A stretch of 56,860 nt of DNA, from NCBI GenBank assembly GCA_015657505.1, contig JADLKE010000001.1, positions 169,570 to 226,429 of the forward strand, written 5' to 3'. The position numbers and the translations under genes are program-made. The notes below the pieces were generated by a model, which worked only from the letters and a program-made list of their open reading frames with translations, was not told the origin of the DNA and did not search any database. This stretch comes from Ignavibacteria bacterium (GTDB taxonomy: Bacteria; Bacteroidota; Ignavibacteria; Tepidaquicellales; Tepidaquicellaceae). How positions within the stretch are numbered: position 1 is the first letter of the stretch; each line of letters opens with the position of its first letter. Positions 29,080-37,173 of this stretch are shown one piece after another.

Positions 29080-30177
29080 ATGAGAATCGGGAATAAGAGA
29101 TACAGGACGATATGGGATGACAGCCGGGAATACGCTTCAGTGTTTGCTATTGACCAGAATGCGCTTCCATTTTCTTTGAACGTAATCAGAATGAAAACAG
29201 CACGTGATGTTTACACCGCGATAAGAAAGATGAGCGTACGGGGCGCACCATTGCTGGGCATAGCGTCTGCGTACGGGATATATCTGGCGTGCGTTGAGGC
29301 AAGGAAGAAGGGATTATCCCGCGAGATGGCCGAAGAATTTCTAAAGAAGCGATTCGAGATGCTGCTTTCAGCGAGGCCGACATCCATCAATCCGGAATGG
29401 GCGATGCGTGTTGTTCTAGACTCGATAAGCAGATACAATAATATCGATAAAAAAACCGGAGCCGCATTAAGGACGGTTCGCAGGTTAGCGGACAACGACG
29501 CGAAAAACTGCCGAAGGATAGGTATACACGGCAAGAAACTGATAGCGGACATATACAGAAAAAAGCGGGGTGAGAGAGTAAACATACTTACTCACTGCAA
29601 CGCGGGCTGGTTAGCGTGCATTGATTACGGTACTGCAACGGCTCCCGTTTACCTGTCCGCGGAATCGAAATTACCCGTGCAAGTATGGGTTGAAGAAACG
29701 AGGCCGCGAAATCAGGGAGCGAAGTTAACGGCGTTTGAGTTAAAGCAAATGGGAATACCGCACACTATCATAACCGATAATGCGGGCGGTTACGTGATGC
29801 AGAAAGGCGATGTTGACATCGTGCTCGTCGGAGCGGACAGAATCGCGCAAAACGGGGACGTGTGCAATAAAATCGGCACGTACAAGACGGCTCTGGCGGC
29901 ACACGATAACGGGATACCATTCTATGTTTGCGCTCCTTTATCGACAATCGACGTATCGAAGAAGAACGGTTTTGACGGCATAGACATCGAAGAAAGAGAC
30001 GAGGACGAAGTGAGGTATGCGATGAGAGGAAGGAGCAAAATTGAATTATGCTCTCCCGGGAGCGGAATAAAGAATTACGGTTTCGACATTACACCATCAA
30101 GGTTAATAACAGGGATCATAACCGAAAGGGGCATTATCAAGCCTGACAAAAAAAGCATATTTAAAATTAAAAAATAG
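29080..30177 (+). CDS. mtnA: S-methyl-5-thioribose-1-phosphate isomerase
   Basis: Converts methylthioribose 1-phosphate to methylthioribulose 1-phosphate in methionine salvage. The residues matching the known catalytic pair are C173 (THCNAG) and D253 (GADR). RGAP at 54-57 and the phosphate-binding NKIGTY segment are also present. The eIF2B-like fold and 365-residue length fit. No other salvage genes (mtnK, mtnB, mtnC, mtnD) are in the window. It is followed after three bases by a membrane protein gene, which suggests a two-gene operon. Confidence 0.95.
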   Translation: MRIGNKRYRTIWDDSREYASVFAIDQNALPFSLNVIRMKTARDVYTAIRKMSVRGAPLLGIASAYGIYLACVEARKKGLSREMAEEFLKKRFEMLLSARPTSINPEWAMRVVLDSISRYNNIDKKTGAALRTVRRLADNDAKNCRRIGIHGKKLIADIYRKKRGERVNILTHCNAGWLACIDYGTATAPVYLSAESKLPVQVWVEETRPRNQGAKLTAFELKQMGIPHTIITDNAGGYVMQKGDVDIVLVGADRIAQNGDVCNKIGTYKTALAAHDNGIPFYVCAPLSTIDVSKKNGFDGIDIEERDEDEVRYAMRGRSKIELCSPGSGIKNYGFDITPSRLITGIITERGIIKPDKKSIFKIKK

Positions 30178-30180
30178 CAT

Positions 30181-30933
30181 ATGGTCGGAAGATTTCTAAC
30201 GATGTTCTTTCTTTATTTCTTTCTCATTGCCGCGGCAGTAATTCTCGGAATGTATCTGATGTCAGAAGGGATAGTCGGGCCACTGGGATACGTAATAATA
30301 GTCGTTGCAGCGGTTCTCATACCGATGATATTTTTCAACAAGACAGTATTCAAGACGTCGGGCAAAGAGAAGAAGATTCTTCAAAACGGAATCACAGCAA
30401 GGGCGGAAATTCTCGAGATAAAGGATACGGGCATGACGATAAACAACATATATTACAATGTCAGCCTGCGGCTGAGAGTAATGCCCGAGAGCATGCCTGC
30501 GTTCGAAGTCCGGACATCGCACCTGTTTTCGAGGGTTAACATGCCAAACGCAGGCGAGAGCCTGTACGTGAAGTATCTAACGAACGATTTGACAAAAGTC
30601 GTAATACTAACCGAAGGTAATCAATCATTAGACCGCGATTCAGCGGAAGAAATGCTAAGAAGCATTGACCTTCAGAACAAGTCACTGCTGGCGAACGGGA
30701 AGGAAGCAGACGCGGAAGTATTGAAGTATTCCGAGACCGGAATATTAGTGAACGGAGACAATCCGCTTGTAGAATTTGAGCTTGAAGTGACGCCCGATTA
30801 CGGACCGAAATTTTTCGCGGCGGCAAAAGCTCCGATTCTTTCGACATCGGTATCAAAGTACAAGAAAGGCAGCAGGATAAAGGTTAAATACGATCCGGAA
30901 GATTTAACGAAGGTTACAATATTTCATTCATAA
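30181..30933 (+). CDS. Two-helix membrane protein with a duplicated soluble domain
   Basis: Two transmembrane helices lie at about 5-27 and 33-52. Two copies of an ~80-residue domain follow. Each begins with (L)xNGxxAxAEIL and ends with a YxxxDLTKVxI motif (repeat A about 67-143, repeat B about 169-248). The pattern of GDxLxVKYxPxDLTKV resembles the beta-barrel DUF3592-type domains of membrane proteins, but I would not name the family firmly. Topology suggests both domains are on the same side of the membrane after the second helix. It lies 3 bases after mtnA; a role in methionine salvage is not implied. Confidence 0.82.
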   Translation: MVGRFLTMFFLYFFLIAAAVILGMYLMSEGIVGPLGYVIIVVAAVLIPMIFFNKTVFKTSGKEKKILQNGITARAEILEIKDTGMTINNIYYNVSLRLRVMPESMPAFEVRTSHLFSRVNMPNAGESLYVKYLTNDLTKVVILTEGNQSLDRDSAEEMLRSIDLQNKSLLANGKEADAEVLKYSETGILVNGDNPLVEFELEVTPDYGPKFFAAAKAPILSTSVSKYKKGSRIKVKYDPEDLTKVTIFHS

Positions 30934-30940
30934 AAAAAAT

Positions 30941-30963
30941 GCTGCCCGTGAAACACGGGCAGC
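30941..30963 (-). terminator. Intrinsic terminator of the 30985 gene
   Basis: A 10-bp stem GCTGCCCGTG/CACGGGCAGC with an AAA loop, flanked by a run of eight A that becomes a U run on the reverse transcript. It may also slow forward transcription from the upstream membrane protein gene. Confidence 0.88.
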
Positions 30964-30984
30964 CAAAAATTTTAAGAACGGGAA

Positions 30985-31389
30985 CTATTTAAATCTGATT
31001 GTAAGGTACGAGGAAGCAAGCGTTGTTCCATAGCAATCACGCACGTAAACGTGATAATATCCCGACTCGTAGAAAGTAACTTTTTTCCAGAACCAGGTCC
31101 AGTCAACGCCCATATCGTCCTGGGTAATAGTAGTGTTATAATTTTCGGAATAGTCGCTATAAACATCGTAAATATCATAACTTACGTATCTGCAGCCAAC
31201 TTCATAAGGAAGTCTGACGAGGAAATAAAAATATCCGCCTCCGCGCGGGATATTAAAAGTGCTGCTTTCGGTTATCGGGTAACCGGATTTATCAACCCCT
31301 TCGCAAAAATAAAGAGTTTGAGATGACGCGGTGCTGCTGAAAATTGAAATCACGCTAAGAAATGCTAGAAGGAATAAAAGTTTTTTCAT
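30985..31389 (-). CDS. Small secreted protein of unknown function
   Basis: A 134-residue protein with a clear signal peptide (about residues 1-23, ending SSTASSQ). The mature part is rich in tyrosine and aromatic residues, has three cysteines (FCEG, VGCRY, RDCYG), and appears to be one beta sandwich (strands such as YFYFLVRLPYEV and YYHVYVRDCYG). I recognise no family. It is monocistronic and has its own terminator. Confidence 0.75.
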   Translation of the reverse strand: MKKLLFLLAFLSVISIFSSTASSQTLYFCEGVDKSGYPITESSTFNIPRGGGYFYFLVRLPYEVGCRYVSYDIYDVYSDYSENYNTTITQDDMGVDWTWFWKKVTFYESGYYHVYVRDCYGTTLASSYLTIRFK

Positions 31390-31479
31390 ATTGTCCCCTT
31401 AAATTATTAGAAAAAATTTAATAATCTAAATATTAAAAAAATATTCATCAATATCAATGACTGACGAGAAAAAAAAAAC

Positions 31480-31514
31480 GGATATTATCCGCCGAACGAA
31501 GGCGGATAATATCC
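31480..31514 (-). terminator. Long-stem terminator of the CxxCxGxG protein gene
   Basis: A perfect 14-bp stem GGATATTATCCGCC/GGCGGATAATATCC with a 7-base loop; a run of nine A next to it gives U residues on the reverse strand. Confidence 0.88.
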
Positions 31515-31542
31515 TGAAAACCGTTATTTTAGAATCCAGAGA

Positions 31543-31851
31543 CTACAGTTTCGGCTTATATTCTCTTATTTCAATTTTACCCGTGCCGCCGCAATAAGGG
31601 CACATTATTCTGGCAATTCTGATATCTGTCGTTCCGACACTTCTATTGGACCTTGAAGTTACCTGATCGTTTCTCTTGAAATCGAACGTAGCGGTATTCA
31701 GGTAACCGAGTCCCTGACAATCGGTGCATTCAACATTTTTGATAATCAGATAAACAACCTTACCCTTGTTGGTTTCTTTATCCGTGACCTGAGCGTAAGT
31801 AAAAAAGGAAGGTAATAACACCAAACCTAATATTATTATCGCTGTTTTCAT
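31543..31851 (-). CDS. Exported small protein with two CxxCxGxG motifs
   Basis: A 102-residue protein with a signal peptide (about 1-20, ending TYAQ). It contains CTDCQGLG (42-49) and CPYCGGTG (84-91), the paired motifs that make one zinc site in DnaJ-type zinc fingers. Here the J domain and peptide-binding domains are absent. A mature exported protein with such motifs could bind a metal or hold disulfides; neither is shown. It has its own long-stem terminator. Confidence 0.75.
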   Translation of the reverse strand: MKTAIIILGLVLLPSFFTYAQVTDKETNKGKVVYLIIKNVECTDCQGLGYLNTATFDFKRNDQVTSRSNRSVGTTDIRIARIMCPYCGGTGKIEIREYKPKL

Positions 31852-31971
31852 AATTGCTCCCTTTAATGTTTCTTATGATACGAACTACTATAAAATAAAG
31901 TTTCGGTAACAGATATTCAATATAAAGGGAAGAAATAAAATAGTTTTTTTTGTACGGGATTGAGGGAATTC

Positions 31972-32631
31972 TCACAATTTGGTACAAAACTTGGCCGGGG
32001 ATTCGTAACAGCCGATAATATTGACTGATGATGAATGCACTTCGCCGACGCCGGTAGCATCAACAATATGACGGATATTATCTTTCCTCATATTGCCGCC
32101 GGGCATAACAATAATTCTTCTTTCGGACCTTTTTACCAGATTTTTAATTACGCTAATACCGTCGACAGCATTTCCCGGGCATCCAGATGTAAGAAGTCTG
32201 GCAAATCCGCAACCAATCACATCTTCGAGGCTCTTTTCGGGTTCGGGCGACATATCAAAAGCCCTGTGGAATGTCGCGCTCATCGGGCGGGCTAATTCGA
32301 CGAGTTTCAGGTTTCGCTGTACATCGATTTGTCCGAGGTCGTTAAGGATACCGAGCACGATGCCGTTCACGCCCGCGTTCCTGCAATGAACAATGTCTCT
32401 TTTCATTATTTCGAATTCGGAATCAGAGCAGCGGAAATCCCCTCCTCTTGTTCTTATAATCACGTTCAAATCAATCTTGATTTCACCGCGTATCTTTTCA
32501 ATCGTACCGAGAGAAGGCGTAACGCCTCCTGACGACTTATCGGAGCACAGTTCAATTCTATCCGCGCCTGCGGCCGCGGCTTTCACAGCAGATTCGTAGT
32601 CAAAGCATGCTATTTCATAAATTATTTTCAT
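31972..32631 (-). CDS. cutC: CutC family protein
   Basis: A TIM-barrel protein of the CutC family, historically linked to copper homeostasis although the biochemical activity is uncertain. Typical segments are seen: EIACFDYESAVKAAAAGADRIELCSD at the N terminus (short motif ADRIELC), then IRTRGGDF and TFHRAFDM. The 219-residue length is slightly shorter than the E. coli protein (248). The gene starts four bases after murI on the reverse strand and is the last of a transglutaminase-murI-cutC run. Confidence 0.92.
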   Translation of the reverse strand: MKIIYEIACFDYESAVKAAAAGADRIELCSDKSSGGVTPSLGTIEKIRGEIKIDLNVIIRTRGGDFRCSDSEFEIMKRDIVHCRNAGVNGIVLGILNDLGQIDVQRNLKLVELARPMSATFHRAFDMSPEPEKSLEDVIGCGFARLLTSGCPGNAVDGISVIKNLVKRSERRIIVMPGGNMRKDNIRHIVDATGVGEVHSSSVNIIGCYESPAKFCTKL

Positions 32632-32635
32632 AGGA

Positions 32636-33415
32636 TTATACGGTGAGCAAACTATTGTAGTTCGAAATTTCTTTTTCGGACGAAATCACTCTGCAGGAAT
32701 TAACGTAAGTAATTTTACCGCTGCCATTTTTATTAAGAAGGTCGTTCTCTACGAGAATCGATTTCAGTCTTTTCACCGTACCTTCGTTTCCGTCAATAAT
32801 TTTAACGTCATCAATACCGATAATATCCTTAATCATTTTTTCATAGTAATTAAAATGGGTGCATCCGAGAACGACAGCATCATAGTTCTTGAAATCAATA
32901 TTTCTGAATTTCTCTTTCAGGTAAACAGCGGGCTCATTGCCGGTAAAATTTCTATCCTCGGCGAATCTAACGAGGCCGTCGAGAGCAATTTTATCCGCGA
33001 TACCGTTTATATCAATTTCATTAAGCAGGTTCTCGAGCTTTTCTTCTTTAAGTGTAAGGGTAGTAGCGGCGACGAGCACCCTCTTATGAGACGAATTTTC
33101 AATCGCAGGTTTCACGGCGGGTTCCATTCCTATAATCGGAAATGAATATTTCTCCCTAAGATGTTTAATCGCGAGGCTCGTTGCAGTATTGCACGCGACA
33201 ACAAGGAGTTTTATATTTATTCCGTAAAGATATTCGACGGCTTTACCGATAAATCCTTTTACTTCGTCGTGGGACTTAATTCCATAAGGAACGTTGTCGG
33301 TATCGGCGAAATAGATATAATTTTCACGAGGAAGCGCTTTCAAGGCGTCCCGCAAGACATTCATACCGCCAATGCCTGAATCAAAAAACGCTATATTCTT
33401 TTCACATTCTTCCAT
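32636..33415 (-). CDS. murI: Glutamate racemase
   Basis: Makes D-glutamate for peptidoglycan. The two catalytic cysteines are C75 (VACNTATS) and C185 (LGCTHF), and the substrate-binding FFDSGIGG is at 10-17. The 259-residue length is typical. It begins 19 bases after the stop of a secreted transglutaminase-like protein and is followed four bases on by cutC, so it is probably cotranscribed with both. Confidence 0.97.
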   Translation of the reverse strand: MEECEKNIAFFDSGIGGMNVLRDALKALPRENYIYFADTDNVPYGIKSHDEVKGFIGKAVEYLYGINIKLLVVACNTATSLAIKHLREKYSFPIIGMEPAVKPAIENSSHKRVLVAATTLTLKEEKLENLLNEIDINGIADKIALDGLVRFAEDRNFTGNEPAVYLKEKFRNIDFKNYDAVVLGCTHFNYYEKMIKDIIGIDDVKIIDGNEGTVKRLKSILVENDLLNKNGSGKITYVNSCRVISSEKEISNYNSLLTV

Positions 33416-33434
33416 ATACAGACTTTCCGAATAA

Positions 33435-36083
33435 TTATTTTTTAAATTTCTTTAAAATCTTTTCTCCCGAGCCAATCGAATAACCGTCAAGCAGAACCTC
33501 CGCGGAACCATTACCGGAAGGGGTCAACACTACGGGCAAATCTACTATTTTATCGGATTTAAAAGAATTCCTAATCTTATTCAACAACGAATTCTCTTTA
33601 TCATAAGCAAATACCGAGTTAACGGGCAGGTTATCCCGTGTAAGGCTTTTCAGAAAATCCTTATTCAAACCAGGTTCGACCAGAAATATGAATTTCAGGT
33701 TTAAAGCATCGAGTTCGTACTTCACCGCGGCAATATCGTTCAGAAGGTGTTTAGTGGGTTCTTTATCGGGATCGATTAATGAGACGACGCAATCGTTTCC
33801 CTGCATCAGTCCGCTCAAAGAGTAGATTTCACCGTCAGCAACATTTTCCGCCAGAACAGTTTCGAAATCAATTTTAAACGAACGTTCTGTCAGGCTCACG
33901 ACATCCGACACTTTAACAACAACGGTTTTAATTTCGTTTTCCTTAACCTCAAAGAAATAAATTCCATTCAGGACAGAGCCGTCATTTTTCCTGTTACCCG
34001 TGACGAGCATATATTTCCCTGCCGGAACTTCAACCGAATCGGGAAATGAGTCAAGAGGTTTGCCCTCATCAAATTCAAGGGAATTGAATACTCCGTTTTT
34101 GAAGATTCCGATGGTGAAATTGATATAATATTTCGGAACAAACGAACCCGCATTTACAAAATGCACAAAGCCTTTTTTACCCGCTTCCGACACCTGACCA
34201 TCGAATATCACGTCTTTCCAGTTTGAACCGGAGAGATACTGAGGAACCAAAGACGCCGGATTCAGGCGCGCGGGAAATCCGAAAGCCCTGCAGGAAGCGA
34301 CGAACAGTATGTCTCTCGATTTAGAATCGCAGACACCGAGTTTCAGGACACCCTGAGGTGAAAGCGGAGCACGGGAGTGCATATTGGCCACATTATCGAT
34401 TTTAACGTTCGCGAGTATCCATCCTGCAATAGATTCCGGATCGATTTCCATTCCGCTCTCGCGAGAAACCTTTTTATAATGTCCGATGACGGGTAATCTC
34501 CAGGCAGTCAGCATTTCGTTAGCGATTCTTCCCGACAGCACATATTTTTCGAACACCTTTTCATCATCCATAAAATTACCCGAGAATGCGAGGGAGTTAT
34601 TCAAGTGGTCGTGAAGAATTGATTCCTTCGTATCGCGCAAATCTTTAGCGGATATTACGCCAAGCAACTTAACCGCCAATGACCGATGCTCCGCCGAAGT
34701 ATTTTTAAGGAAAGAGATAATTTCTTTCCAGTTTCCAGCACTTCCTGTAATATACCCGACGGCGGATTTATCGGTAACTCCGATTTCTTTCAGGAATCCG
34801 AGCGCCCGGGCGGAATCCCTGAAAGTGCTCATATATGTATTCCTGATTGAATCCTCGCGAGCAAGTTTCAGGTCATTTAGTTTTACATCAGCATCCTGAA
34901 CCGCAGTAATTTTCTGTTCCTGAGGAGGCACGAGATGGTATTCCTCATATTTCCCATCGATAAAACCATCCCCTATCACGACGCGAATTGTATCGGCGTC
35001 TTTAACGGATACAACCTTATAGCCGAAATCGTCATTCTTGCTTGCCCAGATAAGAAGCGAGCCAAGACCCGAAGTGAAGTCGGTAATGCCTGACGCATCC
35101 GTATATGTTTTTGCAAGCGGATAGAACTCGGCGTAATTATACAATCTATATTCCACCTTTGCATTTTGAACAGGAACGCCCGATGCATCACTGACAACAA
35201 CGAAAATTTTCTTAACCGGAGTATAATTTCCGGTTCTATTTAATTCAGCAAATCTTTTTTCACGAACTATAACGGGTTCGTCACCCCTATACAAGCCAAA
35301 GGCTCTTGTATTAACGAGCATAGTTCGGGTTGACGGAGCTGCAAACCAGCCCATATTAAGAGCGGGAGAGGGTTCGCAGGCACCAAGGAAGTACCATTTC
35401 CCATCCACCCATACTTCAACCCAGGCGTGGTTATCGTCAGTATGCGCCCAGCGCGGGGTATATACCTGTCTTGCGGGAATACCTGCGGTTCTCAGGGCGG
35501 CTACGAAAAATGTGGATTCTTCCCCGCATCTACCATAAGACGTCCTGATTGTACTCAGCGGGGCGCTTGTTCTTTCGTCAGTTGGTCGATAAGTAACTTT
35601 TTCGTGGCACCAGTGATTAATCTCAAGCGCGGCCTGCTCCATTGTCAGGCCTTTCACTCTATTTAAAATCTCGTCATACATTTCAGTCCTGAAATCATCG
35701 AGGTTTTCATTATTCACGCGCACGGGAAGAACGAAGTTCAAGAAAATATCGCCCGGAATGCTCTTTCCCCAGTTTGTTTCTTCGCGCGCTTTTAAGGACA
35801 TACGCACGTTATCGAGGAAATAACTCCCTTCATAGTCGGCGAGATCACTCAACGGCAAACAGGCGAGCATAAATTTCAGAGCCTGCTTTTCATCGGTATT
35901 TTTAACGTCATTAAGAACGTTAAAGACTTTGTCCATTCTTTTTCCCGCGAGTTCAATCTGGGTCCGGTACAGAGTTTCCAGCGCTGAATCGAATTCAGAA
36001 TCACGAACAATCTGAGCGCTCGTGAGCAGAGGCAGACCTTGAAGGCAAAAAGTGAGCGATAAAACGAAAAGCAGTATTCTCAT
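33435..36083 (-). CDS. Large secreted transglutaminase-like protein
   Basis: An 882-residue protein with a signal peptide (about 1-24). A transglutaminase/protease-like core has C186 in YGRCGEES and H219 in DDNHAWVEVW; the third residue may be D227 or E237. A carboxypeptidase-regulatory-like beta sandwich follows (VVVSDASGVPVQNAKVEYRL, about 295-360), and later there is a second region with similarity to a transglutaminase-like fold (GVLKLGVCDSKSRDILFVASCRAFGFPARL). Such proteins act as cysteine peptidases or cross-linkers on the envelope; which applies here is unknown. It has no T9SS tail. It precedes murI in the same direction by 19 bases. Confidence 0.88.
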   Translation of the reverse strand: MRILLFVLSLTFCLQGLPLLTSAQIVRDSEFDSALETLYRTQIELAGKRMDKVFNVLNDVKNTDEKQALKFMLACLPLSDLADYEGSYFLDNVRMSLKAREETNWGKSIPGDIFLNFVLPVRVNNENLDDFRTEMYDEILNRVKGLTMEQAALEINHWCHEKVTYRPTDERTSAPLSTIRTSYGRCGEESTFFVAALRTAGIPARQVYTPRWAHTDDNHAWVEVWVDGKWYFLGACEPSPALNMGWFAAPSTRTMLVNTRAFGLYRGDEPVIVREKRFAELNRTGNYTPVKKIFVVVSDASGVPVQNAKVEYRLYNYAEFYPLAKTYTDASGITDFTSGLGSLLIWASKNDDFGYKVVSVKDADTIRVVIGDGFIDGKYEEYHLVPPQEQKITAVQDADVKLNDLKLAREDSIRNTYMSTFRDSARALGFLKEIGVTDKSAVGYITGSAGNWKEIISFLKNTSAEHRSLAVKLLGVISAKDLRDTKESILHDHLNNSLAFSGNFMDDEKVFEKYVLSGRIANEMLTAWRLPVIGHYKKVSRESGMEIDPESIAGWILANVKIDNVANMHSRAPLSPQGVLKLGVCDSKSRDILFVASCRAFGFPARLNPASLVPQYLSGSNWKDVIFDGQVSEAGKKGFVHFVNAGSFVPKYYINFTIGIFKNGVFNSLEFDEGKPLDSFPDSVEVPAGKYMLVTGNRKNDGSVLNGIYFFEVKENEIKTVVVKVSDVVSLTERSFKIDFETVLAENVADGEIYSLSGLMQGNDCVVSLIDPDKEPTKHLLNDIAAVKYELDALNLKFIFLVEPGLNKDFLKSLTRDNLPVNSVFAYDKENSLLNKIRNSFKSDKIVDLPVVLTPSGNGSAEVLLDGYSIGSGEKILKKFKK

Positions 36084-36175
36084 CAGGTATTGTACGCTAA
36101 ATATTATATAATAATATTCAACTTATAGGAAATGCAGACATATTTCAATTCTCTAAAGCGGTACGGGAAAAGCAA

Positions 36176-36601
36176 TCAGGAAATAATCTCAAATTCAGGA
36201 ATCACGTTAACATTACCTTTTATCATAGACCAAACGGGACAGACAGAGTCTTCGGAAAGTTTGATAGCTTTCGACACATCGGCGGCATTAACGTCCGGTG
36301 ATTCGATCGTATATTTGATTTTAATTTCCCTGAACGCGCGGGGAAGTTCTTCGTTTTTAATTCCTTCGGAATTAATAGTCATCGACTCGATTGATTTTCC
36401 CATTTTCCTCAGCAAGAAGACGACCGAAGTCGCGCTGCAGCCCGAGAAACTCATAAGGAGAAGTTCGAGCCCCGTATAACCCGCACCATCGCCGAGCGGA
36501 GGGAAATAGTCCATACTAACTTCTTCATTATCCCTCGACCTCCCTTTGAACAAGAGTTTATCGTTAGCAAGTTTCATAGAAACTTTAAAATTGTCATCCA
36601 T
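36176..36601 (-). CDS. OsmC/Ohr family protein
   Basis: A thiol peroxidase-fold protein of 141 residues. The two conserved cysteines are C55 in FSGCSATSV and C121 in SVCPVW, the pair used for reduction of organic hydroperoxides in the family. The long central helix with LELLLMSFSGC is diagnostic. Sequence style is closer to the OsmC/YhfA subgroup than to Ohr. It follows the DUF1569 gene by 15 bases, so the two are probably one transcript. Confidence 0.92.
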   Translation of the reverse strand: MDDNFKVSMKLANDKLLFKGRSRDNEEVSMDYFPPLGDGAGYTGLELLLMSFSGCSATSVVFLLRKMGKSIESMTINSEGIKNEELPRAFREIKIKYTIESPDVNAADVSKAIKLSEDSVCPVWSMIKGNVNVIPEFEIIS

Positions 36602-36616
36602 AAGTTTTAAATTATT

Positions 36617-37066
36617 TTAGACTCCGAATTGCAACAGATGGTGATTCAAGTGCTTGTAAATAAGCGAATCCCATTCCTGCATATTCAATTGTCCGAAATA
36701 CGGATGTTTTCCGCAATCGGAATATTCGGGACCCGCGCCTGCGAATCTTTTAACGTAAGCGGTCAATAGTATTTTATTATCATCAAACTTACCGTTATCC
36801 TCGACAAGGAACTCCTTTGTAGTGGCGAGGTTCTTATTAAAGACATCGGTATCGAACAGCCTGTCACGGACGAGCCTGCCGATATTAAGATATGATTCAT
36901 TAAGTTCGGGAATCATTTCACCGAAGGCAAGTTTGAAACTAACTGTACAATGCATCAGCATTTGCGAAGAGGTCATAGAACCCCAGAGCGGCTTCGAATC
37001 CGCGGATAAAGAATCAATTCTATTGATTAGTTCAAGATTCACGGATCTGTCAAAAAGGCTTTTCAA
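36617..37066 (-). CDS. DUF1569 (DinB-like) protein
   Basis: A 149-residue soluble, mainly helical protein. Family features are WGSMTSSQMLMHCTVSFKLA near the N terminus, with a histidine that is a likely metal ligand, and HPYFGQLNMQEWDSLIYKHLNHHLLQFGV at the end, with a cluster of histidines. This matches the DUF1569 family, which has a DinB-like four-helix fold with a predicted metal site; activity is not established. First gene of a pair with OsmC. Confidence 0.87.
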   Translation of the reverse strand: MKSLFDRSVNLELINRIDSLSADSKPLWGSMTSSQMLMHCTVSFKLAFGEMIPELNESYLNIGRLVRDRLFDTDVFNKNLATTKEFLVEDNGKFDDNKILLTAYVKRFAGAGPEYSDCGKHPYFGQLNMQEWDSLIYKHLNHHLLQFGV

Positions 37067-37173
37067 ATAATCCTCCCGATTATGATTAAACTGTTTTGAA
37101 CATATAAAGTATCAAAAAGAAAAATATAATGAAATTGAATATTTCGTCCATTAATTACATAAAAAAACAAGGT

